Shown here: positions 41,998-50,797 of the stretch, piece after piece
Layout: the number at the start of each line of letters is the position of its first letter
Numbering within the stretch: position 1 is the stretch's first letter
Assembly (NCBI RefSeq): GCF_001598275.1
Contig: NZ_BCYQ01000008.1
Coordinates: 1 to 64,000, forward strand
Direction: 5' to 3'
Origin: Moraxella oblonga NBRC 102422
GTDB lineage: Bacteria; Pseudomonadota; Gammaproteobacteria; Pseudomonadales; Moraxellaceae
DNA length: 64,000 nt
The notes under the pieces: generated by a model
What the model saw: the letters and a program-made list of their open reading frames with translations, nothing else
What the model was told of the DNA's origin: nothing
Database searches by the model: none
Position numbers and translations under genes: made by a program

Positions 41998-42760
41998 TCA
42001 ACTAACTGCTTTTAATACTCTATTATTTAAAGAGATTAAACGTATTTTACGTATTTGGCCCCAGACTTTGTTGCCTCCTGTTATTACCATGACGCTGTAT
42101 TTTGTGATATTTGGTCAAATGATTGGTTCTCGTGTCGGTGAAATGGGTGGGGTGAGCTATATGCAGTTTATTGTGCCGGGTTTGATTATGATGTCGGTGA
42201 TTACTAACAGTTATTCTAATGTGGTTTCGTCATTTTTTAGCACCAAATTTCATGGCAGTATTGATGAGTTTTTGGTATCGCCCATTTCCAAACATACGAT
42301 ATTACTAGGTTATGTGGCAGGTGGGGTATTTCGTGGGCTTGCGATTGCACTTATTGTGAGTATGGTGGCGTTATTTTTTACCCAATTATCAATCAGCCAT
42401 TTTGGTATTATGGTATTAACCATTTTTGGTACATCTGTATTATTTTCATTGGGCGGTTTTATCAATGCTATTTTTGCACGTTCATTTGATGATATTTCTA
42501 TTGTCCCTAGCTTTATTTTAACACCATTGACTTATTTGGGTGGCGTGTTTTATTCTTTGGAAAATTTATCACCTTTTTGGCAAAATCTATCATTACTAAA
42601 TCCGATTGTTTATATGGTTAATGCCTTTCGTTATGGCATTTTGGGGCATTCTGATGTCAATGTTGGTTATTCATTATTGGCAATTTTAATTTTTTGTGTG
42701 ATTTTTTATGGCGTTGCTTATCAGTTGTTAAAAGATGGTAGACGCATTCGTATTTCTTAA
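41990..42760 (+). CDS. ABC-2 type transporter permease (YadH-like)
   Basis: A 256-residue inner-membrane permease with six hydrophobic segments and the ABC-2 signature (YMQFIVPGLIMMSVITNSYSNVVSSFFSTKFHGSIDEFLVSPIS). Start at ATG 41990 with GGGGAAAG upstream; it overlaps the ATPase gene by 8 bases. Pairs with the ATPase as an exporter. Confidence 0.87.
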   Translation: MNNQLTAFNTLLFKEIKRILRIWPQTLLPPVITMTLYFVIFGQMIGSRVGEMGGVSYMQFIVPGLIMMSVITNSYSNVVSSFFSTKFHGSIDEFLVSPISKHTILLGYVAGGVFRGLAIALIVSMVALFFTQLSISHFGIMVLTIFGTSVLFSLGGFINAIFARSFDDISIVPSFILTPLTYLGGVFYSLENLSPFWQNLSLLNPIVYMVNAFRYGILGHSDVNVGYSLLAILIFCVIFYGVAYQLLKDGRRIRIS

Positions 42761-42780
42761 TTGATAAAAGAGTAGATATT

Positions 42781-43638
42781 ATGAGTATTCATGGTGTGCT
42801 GGGAGAGAATACAATCTATCCAAAAACTTATGACCCTAGTATTTTATATCCCATTTCACGCATGAAGGGGCGAGATGAGATTTTAAAAGATACGGGATTT
42901 GATTTTTGTGCATTTGGCGATGAATTAAAAAACGGTATGGATATGTGGCAAGCCTTTGAGATTTCTTGGTTAAATCCCATTGGTGTTTCACAAGTGGCAA
43001 TGGGGCGTTTTTATATACCAGCCACTTCACCAAATATCGTAGAATCCAAATCCTTAAAATTGTATCTTAATAGCCTAAATTTTAGTAAATTTAAAAACAC
43101 CCAAGAAGTGGCATATGTTATTAAAAATGATTTGTCCAAGTGTGTGGGTGCCGATGTGGGCGTGGAAATTATTGGTTTAGATGATACTAAGTTAAATATC
43201 GTCAAGCCGATAGGTATTTGTATTGATGGCGTTTTGGATAATTTGGTTGATGAGATTATCTTGACCGATGATATTGATGGTACTTTTTTAAAAAATGCCC
43301 GACAAGGAGAATTAAGACAATACCAATTTTACAGTAATTTGTTGCGTTCAAATTGCCCTGTTACCAATCAGCCTGATTGGGGTACAATACAGATTGATAT
43401 GACTGGTGTATATGAATTAAATTATGGTGATTTTTTAAAATACATTTTATCATTTAGGCAACATAATGGATTTCATGAGCAATGTGTAGAGCGAATATTT
43501 GCTGATTTGATGATACATTTTAAACCAACTTCTTTAAAAGTACTTGCTAATTATACCAGACGTGGAGGGATTGATATTAATCCTATACGAGTGTTTTGTG
43601 CTAATGTTGATAGAATTGACAGAGTGATAAGACAATAA
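42781..43638 (+). CDS. queF: NADPH-dependent 7-cyano-7-deazaguanine reductase QueF (type II)
   Basis: A 285-residue bimodular QueF (E. coli 282) that reduces preQ0 to preQ1 for queuosine in tRNA. The substrate-binding ESKSLKLYLNSLN is in the N-terminal half; the active-site Cys is in LRSNCPVTNQPDWG in the C-terminal half. Follows the ABC-2 exporter at 20 bp, so it is probably in the same transcript. Confidence 0.95.
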   Translation: MSIHGVLGENTIYPKTYDPSILYPISRMKGRDEILKDTGFDFCAFGDELKNGMDMWQAFEISWLNPIGVSQVAMGRFYIPATSPNIVESKSLKLYLNSLNFSKFKNTQEVAYVIKNDLSKCVGADVGVEIIGLDDTKLNIVKPIGICIDGVLDNLVDEIILTDDIDGTFLKNARQGELRQYQFYSNLLRSNCPVTNQPDWGTIQIDMTGVYELNYGDFLKYILSFRQHNGFHEQCVERIFADLMIHFKPTSLKVLANYTRRGGIDINPIRVFCANVDRIDRVIRQ

Positions 43639-43651
43639 ACTCATTTTCAAA

Positions 43652-44974
43652 TCAAAATACTAAATTCACCGCCAATCCGCCCAGCACCGATTTGGCAAAA
43701 TACATATCCACATGAGCCTGCTCACAGACTGCTCTGACCATAGCTAGCCCAAGCCCTGTACCGTTGCTGTCGCTTGTGTCGGAGCGGTTGCTGTCGGATA
43801 GACGTACAAATGGCTCAAAGACTTTTTGATAATCGCTAGGAGCAATGCCTTGACCACTGTCATGGATTTGTAGGATTTTTTTGGATTTGGGAGAATTGTT
43901 GCCCTGACCGATGACGGGTGTTGCTCCTGCTGGGAGTTTTTGCCCAAGAGAAATGCTGATGTTGCCACCTGTTTGGGTGTAGAGCGTGGCATTTTGGAGT
44001 AGGTTTTTGATGAGTTGTAGCAGAGGGGTAGGTGCGACATTGACCACAAAATCCGCCTCTATGTCCGTGTCAATCGTGATGTGTTTGTCGTGAATGATGG
44101 GTAGTAAAAATCCTACCGCATCTTTGATGGCATTCGCCATGCTTGTGGGTGTATCGCTTATGGTGCTGGCATTTAGACGAGCAAGTGTTAGAAGTTCGTC
44201 AATGAGTTTTTGATTCTTGGCGATGGTGTCGGTCAGTTTGGCAAGTCCTGTTTTGATTTTGTCCAAATCGGTTTGATTGTGAAGGCGTTGTACTTGCAAA
44301 GAAATGGCAGTCAAAGGCGAACGTAGTTCGTGTGATGCGTCAGCGATAAAGCGTTTTTGGGTATCTATGTCGTGTTTGGCTTTGTCTAAAAGCCCATTCA
44401 TGGCAATGGCAAAGGGTAGGATTTCTTTGGGGAAATGATTCAAATCAAGAGGGGATAAATCGTGTGGTTGGCGATGACTGATGGCTTTGGTGGTCTGTCT
44501 CACAGGGCGAAAACACCACCAAATCATGAGTGGTAGCACCAACATCAACATCACACTCACCACCAATATCGGCAGTAGAGAGTGCATGGCGGAGATGGTT
44601 GCCAGTTCGTTTTGTCCGTCTAGGGGTTGGCGAATGATGATGCTTTTGCCATTATCTATAAGATGATAGAGATAAAAATGCTCGCCGTCTATCGTGCGAC
44701 TGCTAAAACCTGCGGGAATGGCGTTTAGTTCGTGATTGGGTGTGGTAAATACATCAATCCAAAGACCACTTTCATCACTTACTTGATAATAGCTTTGTGG
44801 TTTGATGTCCATTTCGGATAAAGCGATTGCCATGTTTTCTAAATATTCATCAAACAGCTCACGGCTTTGGTGATGACTGCCAAAAAACGCCAACACGCCT
44901 GAGATGATGGCGGTCATGATGAGTGTGGCGGTGGTGGTGGTAACAATACGAGCAAGTAGAGAGCGGTTATTCAT
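43652..44974 (-). CDS. Sensor histidine kinase (QseC/PmrB type)
   Basis: A 440-residue inner-membrane kinase: helix 1 (about 9-30), a periplasmic sensor of about 110 residues, helix 2 (LLPILVVSVMLMLVLPLMIWW), a HAMP-like linker, H-box ASHELRSPLTAISLQ, N-box LIKNLLQNA, G1 HDSGQGIAPSD and G2 GTGLGLAMVRAV. The gene start overlaps the response-regulator stop. The signal is unknown; QseC/PmrB relatives sense cations or quorum-type signals and often remodel the envelope. Confidence 0.9.
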   Translation of the reverse strand: MNNRSLLARIVTTTTATLIMTAIISGVLAFFGSHHQSRELFDEYLENMAIALSEMDIKPQSYYQVSDESGLWIDVFTTPNHELNAIPAGFSSRTIDGEHFYLYHLIDNGKSIIIRQPLDGQNELATISAMHSLLPILVVSVMLMLVLPLMIWWCFRPVRQTTKAISHRQPHDLSPLDLNHFPKEILPFAIAMNGLLDKAKHDIDTQKRFIADASHELRSPLTAISLQVQRLHNQTDLDKIKTGLAKLTDTIAKNQKLIDELLTLARLNASTISDTPTSMANAIKDAVGFLLPIIHDKHITIDTDIEADFVVNVAPTPLLQLIKNLLQNATLYTQTGGNISISLGQKLPAGATPVIGQGNNSPKSKKILQIHDSGQGIAPSDYQKVFEPFVRLSDSNRSDTSDSNGTGLGLAMVRAVCEQAHVDMYFAKSVLGGLAVNLVF

Positions 44975-45626
44975 GGCTTAGATACCAACCCAGACCACGC
45001 ATATTTTTAATGGTGTTTTGTCCGATTTTTTTGCGTAAACCATAAATCAAAAATTCTACCGCATTGCTCTCAACCTCCATGCCAAATCCATATAGGCGGT
45101 CTTCAAGGTCGGCTTTGGATAGTACTTTGTCAGGGTGGGTCATAAAAGACAAAAGTAGCGTGTATTCTTTGGCGGTTAGGTTTAGTGGGGCATTGTCCAA
45201 CAAAGCACGTTTTTTGGTGGTGTCTAGGGAGAGTTTGCCAAATGTCAAAAGATTGTCTGCCTTGCCCTGCCCACGCCTGATGAGTACTCGCATTCGGGCA
45301 AATACTTCACCCAAATCAAAAGGTTTGATGACATAATCATCCGCCCCAGCGTCCAATCCTTGTATGCGTGCCGACACTTCATCTCTGGCGGTCAAAATAA
45401 GCACAGGTACGTTATTGCCCTCTGTGCGTAATGTACGTAGCACTGTCATGCCATCTACTTTTGGTAAGCCTAAATCTAAAAGCACCATGTCATAAGGCTG
45501 GGCATGTAGGGCGGTGAGTGCCTGCGAGCCGTCTTTTACCCAATCTACTGTATAAGCCTCGTCTGTCAAGGCTTCGGCAAAAACCTCACCAATCATTTTA
45601 TCATCTTCAACCAGTAACACACGCAT
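44967..45626 (-). CDS. OmpR-family response regulator (QseB/PmrA type)
   Basis: A 219-residue regulator: receiver domain MRVLLVEDDKMIG with phospho-acceptor Asp in YDMVLLDLGLPKVDG and LTARDEV; C-terminal winged helix with LTAKEYTLL and VEFLIYGLRKKIG. Start at ATG 45626 (GGAAT upstream), 6 bp after murI. It should be phosphorylated by the overlapping kinase and bind DNA. Confidence 0.92.
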   Translation of the reverse strand: MRVLLVEDDKMIGEVFAEALTDEAYTVDWVKDGSQALTALHAQPYDMVLLDLGLPKVDGMTVLRTLRTEGNNVPVLILTARDEVSARIQGLDAGADDYVIKPFDLGEVFARMRVLIRRGQGKADNLLTFGKLSLDTTKKRALLDNAPLNLTAKEYTLLLSFMTHPDKVLSKADLEDRLYGFGMEVESNAVEFLIYGLRKKIGQNTIKNMRGLGWYLSHE

Positions 45627-45631
45627 TAACT

Positions 45632-46474
45632 TTATTCCGTTTCTTGCCAAAAAATTGGTTCAACCGTCTCATTTATCAAACCATAAATGGTTGCCAGCAG
45701 TTCATCGTCAAGACGAGTGGCGTAAAGCTGGGTAGGTATGGTATTTGGGGTGTTGTTTGCGATACCAAATAGAGTAAGGAGGGATTGTACTCGTTTGGCA
45801 ATGGCAACGCCAGAGTCAATCAAGTGGATATTTAGGTTGTTTTTTTTAATATATTCTTGTAAAAAATTTTTAAAAAATGGATAATGCGTACACCCAAGTA
45901 CAATCACATCTATGTTGTTATTTGCCCATATTTGGGTTTGTTTGATGAGGAGATTGGCAACTTGGCTATCAATGGGCATACCATTTTCCACCCAAGGAAC
46001 AAGAGTTGGTTCAAAATGTTTGTGAACGGTGATGTTTTTTGGGGTGGCAACATCATCAATGACTTCATTGAGCAGGCGACCATTTAGAGTGGCACGAGTA
46101 GCCAGTACAGCGATTTGGCAAGTTTGTGTCAACTCGCAGGCAGGTTTGACAGCAGGGACTAGTCCGACGATAGGGACGCTACAACGTTCACGCAGGACAC
46201 TTAGGGCATAGGCAGAAGCACTGTTACAGGCAATGACAATAAGTTTACAACCACGTTTGCACAGGCGTGCGACCGCTTGTAGGGTTAAGAGTAGGATTTC
46301 TTCGCCAGATTTGTTGCCGTAGGGGACGTTGGCGGTGTCAGCATAGTAGATAAAACGTTCGTTTGGCAAAGCCTGTTTTAGATGTAAATATACCGACAGT
46401 CCGCCCACCCCAGAGTCAAAAACACCAATGGGGGCGGTTTTATCGTTGGCAAAATCAGGATGCTGAGTAATCAT
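45632..46474 (-). CDS. murI: Glutamate racemase MurI
   Basis: A 280-residue enzyme making D-glutamate for peptidoglycan. PIGVFDSGVGGLSVY carries the Asp region; the two catalytic Cys are in VIACNSASA and VLGCTHYPFF. Located 6 bp before the response regulator, so the two-component genes may be co-transcribed with it. Confidence 0.95.
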   Translation of the reverse strand: MITQHPDFANDKTAPIGVFDSGVGGLSVYLHLKQALPNERFIYYADTANVPYGNKSGEEILLLTLQAVARLCKRGCKLIVIACNSASAYALSVLRERCSVPIVGLVPAVKPACELTQTCQIAVLATRATLNGRLLNEVIDDVATPKNITVHKHFEPTLVPWVENGMPIDSQVANLLIKQTQIWANNNIDVIVLGCTHYPFFKNFLQEYIKKNNLNIHLIDSGVAIAKRVQSLLTLFGIANNTPNTIPTQLYATRLDDELLATIYGLINETVEPIFWQETE

Positions 46475-46498
46475 CGGACATTCGTATCACACAATTCT

Positions 46499-46855
46499 TT
46501 ATATAATCGCTTTTTGGTAATGGGGCGACAGTTCGGTGAGATTGACAGTGTATTGGACGTTTTGGTGGGTTTTGCCAATTGTTTTTTGTAGCACATTCAT
46601 CACACGCTCCACCAAATCCGCCTTGATGTCATCAGTGCGACCTGCCATGATGGCTAGATGTGCCACCACAAAATGCTCACCATCACCTGCCCCAAGTCCT
46701 ATCAAACTTCCATTGGCGTGATAAAGGCGAGTTTTGATGTCTTTGCTATGTTTAAACTGACCACTTTCAAATAGGGTGGTATTTAATTGTAGTAGCAAAT
46801 CACCTTCATTGGCTATCTGTAAATTTTGGGAAAATTCTAAGGTTACATGGGGCAT
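46499..46855 (-). CDS. Tautomerase-superfamily isomerase (CHMI/HpaF-like)
   Basis: A 118-residue protein starting MPHVTLEFSQNL: after Met removal Pro1 is the catalytic base typical of the tautomerase superfamily. Length and GEHFVVAHLAIMAGR resemble 5-carboxymethyl-2-hydroxymuconate isomerase. No other homoprotocatechuate genes are nearby, so the real substrate is open. Start at ATG 46855 with AAAGGA upstream; 19 bp after rapA. Confidence 0.75.
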   Translation of the reverse strand: MPHVTLEFSQNLQIANEGDLLLQLNTTLFESGQFKHSKDIKTRLYHANGSLIGLGAGDGEHFVVAHLAIMAGRTDDIKADLVERVMNVLQKTIGKTHQNVQYTVNLTELSPHYQKAII

Positions 46856-46874
46856 GGGTTGTCCTTTTTTTGGT

Positions 46875-49727
46875 TTAGTTGGGCTTGACCGCCACCAATA
46901 CTCGGATACTGTCAGGTACAAGCGATAGATGAGCAAACGCAGAAATGCCTTCTTGTTTCATGTCGTGCAGTGCCTGAATTTCGTCATCACGGACATTGGG
47001 ATTGATGGCTTGTAGACGAGTAAGGCGACTGATTTCTTTATCCAAATAGTCGCCAAATTGCATACTGGCACTTTGTCCAATGTCGGCAAGCTGTCCACCT
47101 GCTAGGGTTTTGGCTTGTTGGGCAAGCTCACTAATGATGGTTTGGCGTGCCTTGATAACTTGACGAGCTTTGGCTTTTTCTAGGCGTTCAATGAGTGGTA
47201 GTAGCTTGTCGGTGGTGGCAATGTTTGTCAAATCACTGCCATTTTCGGCAAGTAATACCCTGATGATTTGTTTGGGTAGATAAGCCGATAGGTTAAGATG
47301 AGCTGGGGCAACAACCTCCACCCTAAACTGACTTTCTACCATGAGCGTGCCTTGTGGTATGGCAGATGAACGTAATAAGGCAACTTGGGTGTTACCAAAC
47401 GTGCCTGATTTTATCATCTCAATGATGGCACTGATGAATGGATGTTCTAAGGTCATGTAGGCAATGTCTTCACGCACCAGTGCCTGATGGCGATCAAAAG
47501 TGAGTGTCATGCCATTTTCGTCAATAGGCAAGTTCTCAACACCCGTCCCTTCGGTCTGACTGCCATCTATGGGGTGAATGACCCATGTACCATCTCTTTG
47601 TACGCTATAATCAAGCCCCACTGCATCTAGGTAGCTTTCCAAAAATCTAGGCAATAGTGGTGTGTCATCAAGCTCACGCATGGCATGACAGATACGTCCT
47701 GCCACACTAGGACGGCAAGAGTTGTATTCTAACAGGCGGTCTCGTCCGTTTTGGAGTTCGTTTTCCAAATCAATCCGTAAGGCGGTCGCTTGGGCGACAA
47801 GTTTGGCAAATTCATCAACTGTGCCTTGCCCTTCAAGTAGGGGTTTTAATTCACCGATAAAATGTTCTTGGACGGTTTGGGCGGTGGGGCTGATGTGGTT
47901 AAAGATGTTGAGAGCGTGGTCATACCAGTGATACAGGCGTTCTTGGGCAGTGCCAACCACAAAGGGGACGTGTAGGGTGATTTGCCCTGTTTGACCGATA
48001 CGATCAAGCCGTCCGATACGTTGCTCTAAGGTGTCAGGATTGGCAGGCAAATCAAACAAAATAAGGTCTTGGGCAAATTGGAAGTTGCGTCCTTCTGAAC
48101 CAATCTCTGAGCAAAGTAGGATTTGAGCACCATGTGTGTCAGCAAAGTAGGCGGCAGCTTGGTCTCTTTCTAGCAAATCCATTTGTTCGGTAAAAATGGC
48201 GGTTTTAATGCCAGCATGTAGGCGTAGCACAGCCTCTAAACTCTCAATCGTTGCTCCAGAGCGGGCGATGAGTAGGACTTTTTTGTGTTTTAGGTCATTT
48301 TTTAGAATGCTGATGAGCCAGTTGACTCGTGGGTCGGCTTCCAACCATGAACCGTCAGGAAAACGTTCCTCGCCCCACAGTTGTTCACGCAACTTACCGT
48401 TGGTATAGGGGGTGTTTTGCCATGCACTAGGTAACGGCAACGGATAAGGAATGGGACTTCTGCCAAAAAATCCCTGTACACTATCACGAGTATTTCTAAA
48501 AAGTACACGTCCCGTCCCATGACGGTCTAAAATTTCGTTTAATGCCATGTGGCGAGTGCGGTCGTTGTCGTTGATGTCAGAAAGTTTGTCTTCGTCAAGT
48601 CCGATAAGTCCTGCTATGGCACGGATTTGTTTTTCGCTTAAAAACTCGTTATCAATCAAGGTGGTGGCGACATTTGCAACATCACCAAAACTGTCTTGGC
48701 TTGCCAAAAAATCATCCAAATCATCAAAACGATGTGGGTCAAGCAAACGCAAACGTGCAAAATGACTCTCCATGCCAAGCTGTTCTGGCGTGGCGGTGAG
48801 CAATAGCACGCCTTTGATGATGTGAGCCAAACTCTCAATCAACTCATATTTGTCATTGCCACCCACATCGCTATCCCAAGCCAGATGATGAGCTTCGTCC
48901 ACCACAAGCAGGTCAAAACCTGAGGCGTAGGCTTGTTCGTACAAATCAGCATGGTCAAGCAGTAAGTCAATGCTTGCGATGATGAGATGTTCGGTGTCAA
49001 AGACGTTTTGGTTGGGGTTATGCTCTTTGATAGAGGCGGTGCGTACAAGGTCAAAAATGGCAAAATCCAGATTAAAACGGCGTTTAAGTTCAATCATCCA
49101 TTGGTATTGTAGACTGTCTGGCACTAGGATAAGCACACGTTTTGCCTTGCCTGTAATGAGCTGTTGGTGGACGATAAGTCCTGCTTCGATGGTTTTGCCA
49201 AGTCCAACCTCGTCTGCCAGTAGCACACGAGGGTGCATACGCTTGCCAACTTCATGGGCAATGTATAGCTGATGGTTGATGATGTCTACCCTTGCACCAA
49301 TCAGACCACGCAGAGGCTGACGTGAATGAATGGCAGATAGTTTTAGTACGTCTTGGCGTAGGTTGTACCATTCGCTGTTCTCAATACGTCCAGCCAGTAG
49401 GCGTTCTAGGGGTTTGGCAAGCGTGATATTTGCCCCAAGTCGTGTCTCCATGAGGGTTTTGCCACAGGTGAGATGATATTTCATGACACCAGAGATTTCT
49501 TCGCAGTGCGAGACGATAAATTCGTTGCCGTCTTGGTCTTTGATGATATCGCCCACCCCAAACACGACCCGAGAGAGTAAGGCAGAGGCTTTGGCGTAGA
49601 CACGAGTTTCTTGGCTTTGGGGAAATAAAATATGAACAGAGCGTTCATCCATGTCAATGATAACCCCAAGCCCAAGGTTACTTTCGGTGTCGGAGAGATA
49701 ACGCTGACCGATGGCAAATTGATTCAT
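46875..49727 (-). CDS. rapA: RNA polymerase-associated ATPase RapA
   Basis: A 950-residue SWI2/SNF2 translocase (E. coli 968) that recycles RNA polymerase. It has N-terminal Tudor-like domains (GQRYLSDTESNLGLG), Walker A LLADEVGLGKTIEAGL near residue 170, DEAH box LLVVDEAHH, the helicase C domain with LLCSEIGSEGRNFQFAQ and RIGRLDRIGQ, and the long RapA C-terminal part. Probably in one transcript with the downstream tautomerase. Confidence 0.96.
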   Translation of the reverse strand: MNQFAIGQRYLSDTESNLGLGVIIDMDERSVHILFPQSQETRVYAKASALLSRVVFGVGDIIKDQDGNEFIVSHCEEISGVMKYHLTCGKTLMETRLGANITLAKPLERLLAGRIENSEWYNLRQDVLKLSAIHSRQPLRGLIGARVDIINHQLYIAHEVGKRMHPRVLLADEVGLGKTIEAGLIVHQQLITGKAKRVLILVPDSLQYQWMIELKRRFNLDFAIFDLVRTASIKEHNPNQNVFDTEHLIIASIDLLLDHADLYEQAYASGFDLLVVDEAHHLAWDSDVGGNDKYELIESLAHIIKGVLLLTATPEQLGMESHFARLRLLDPHRFDDLDDFLASQDSFGDVANVATTLIDNEFLSEKQIRAIAGLIGLDEDKLSDINDNDRTRHMALNEILDRHGTGRVLFRNTRDSVQGFFGRSPIPYPLPLPSAWQNTPYTNGKLREQLWGEERFPDGSWLEADPRVNWLISILKNDLKHKKVLLIARSGATIESLEAVLRLHAGIKTAIFTEQMDLLERDQAAAYFADTHGAQILLCSEIGSEGRNFQFAQDLILFDLPANPDTLEQRIGRLDRIGQTGQITLHVPFVVGTAQERLYHWYDHALNIFNHISPTAQTVQEHFIGELKPLLEGQGTVDEFAKLVAQATALRIDLENELQNGRDRLLEYNSCRPSVAGRICHAMRELDDTPLLPRFLESYLDAVGLDYSVQRDGTWVIHPIDGSQTEGTGVENLPIDENGMTLTFDRHQALVREDIAYMTLEHPFISAIIEMIKSGTFGNTQVALLRSSAIPQGTLMVESQFRVEVVAPAHLNLSAYLPKQIIRVLLAENGSDLTNIATTDKLLPLIERLEKAKARQVIKARQTIISELAQQAKTLAGGQLADIGQSASMQFGDYLDKEISRLTRLQAINPNVRDDEIQALHDMKQEGISAFAHLSLVPDSIRVLVAVKPN

Positions 49728-49847
49728 GATTGACCTATTTTTATATATTTGTAAAAACCCTTTATTTTACTAAAATTTCATCAAATTAACATCTTTTTTT
49801 GATAAAATTATGAGTAAATCAACTTTTTAAAATTTAAAGGTATACAC

Positions 49848-50735
49848 ATGCAAACACTGGCTCATACGGTAGGTAATACACCCCTTGTTCGTCTTATGCG
49901 ATTGGCAGATGATGTTAATGCTGATATTTTTGCCAAACTAGAAGGGAATAATCCAGCAGGCTCTGTCAAGGATCGCCCCGCCTTTAACATGATTAACGAA
50001 GCCCAAAAACGTGGGCAAATCCGTCAAGGCGACACGCTTATTGAGGCAACCTCTGGCAATACAGGCATCGCTTTGGCTATGGTTTCTGCCATGCTGGGTT
50101 ATAAAATGACTCTCATCATGCCAAAAAACTCCACCCAAGAACGCAAAGATGCCATGCGTGCTTATGGAGCGACGTTGATAGAAGTGGAAAATATGGAGGT
50201 GGCACGAGATTTGGCAAGACAAATGCAATCGGACGGCAAGGGTGTGGTACTAGACCAATTCAACAACGATGATAACTGGAAGGCTCATTATCACGGCACC
50301 GCCCCTGAGATTTGGGAACAGACGGATGGCAAAATCACTCATTTTGTCAGCTCTATGGGAACGACAGGGACGATTATGGGGGTTTCTAAATTTTTAAAAC
50401 AAAAAAATCCCGCCATTCAAATCATCGGTCTGCAACCGTCAGACGGCTCAAACATTGCAGGGATTCGCCGTTGGTCGCCTCAATATCTGCCCAAGATTTT
50501 TGATGATAAATACATTGACCAAATCATTGACATCAACCAACAAGATGCCGAAAACTATATGCGACATTTGGCACGCACCGAAGGGATTTTTTGTGGGGTG
50601 TCAAGCGGTGGGGCAGGTTTTGCCAGCTATCAAATCGCCAAAACCATCAAAGCAACTAACCCTCGTGCTGTCATCGTCTTTGTCGTCTGTGATAGAGGGG
50701 ATAGATATTTGTCAACAGGGCTTTTTGGGGTATAA
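49848..50735 (+). CDS. cysM: Cysteine synthase B CysM
   Basis: A 295-residue PLP enzyme making cysteine from O-acetylserine and sulfide or thiosulfate. PLP Lys in GNNPAGSVKDRPAFNM; substrate loop EATSGNTGIAL; phosphate loop SSMGTTGTIMG. The CysM-type ending VFVVCDRGDRYLSTGLF is present. Its last 25 bases contain the promoter of the next gene. Confidence 0.95.
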   Translation: MQTLAHTVGNTPLVRLMRLADDVNADIFAKLEGNNPAGSVKDRPAFNMINEAQKRGQIRQGDTLIEATSGNTGIALAMVSAMLGYKMTLIMPKNSTQERKDAMRAYGATLIEVENMEVARDLARQMQSDGKGVVLDQFNNDDNWKAHYHGTAPEIWEQTDGKITHFVSSMGTTGTIMGVSKFLKQKNPAIQIIGLQPSDGSNIAGIRRWSPQYLPKIFDDKYIDQIIDINQQDAENYMRHLARTEGIFCGVSSGGAGFASYQIAKTIKATNPRAVIVFVVCDRGDRYLSTGLFGV

Positions 50736-50736
50736 T
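50709..50736 (+). promoter_or_regulatory. Promoter of the DUF4375/YwqK-repeat gene inside the cysM end
   Basis: TTGTCA (50709-50714), a 16-base spacer and a perfect TATAAT (50731-50736). Transcription would begin about 55 bases before the ATG at 50798. Confidence 0.6.
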
Positions 50737-50797
50737 GTCATAAAAGCCCAAAAAGATTTGGTTGGGTTTATTTTTTTGATGAATGATTTTATGAGTA

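Noticed and set aside
50718-50749. GGGCTTTT/AAAAGCCC hairpin as the cysM terminator
   Set aside because: It overlaps the cysM stop and a good promoter and has no U-run, so I did not call it.
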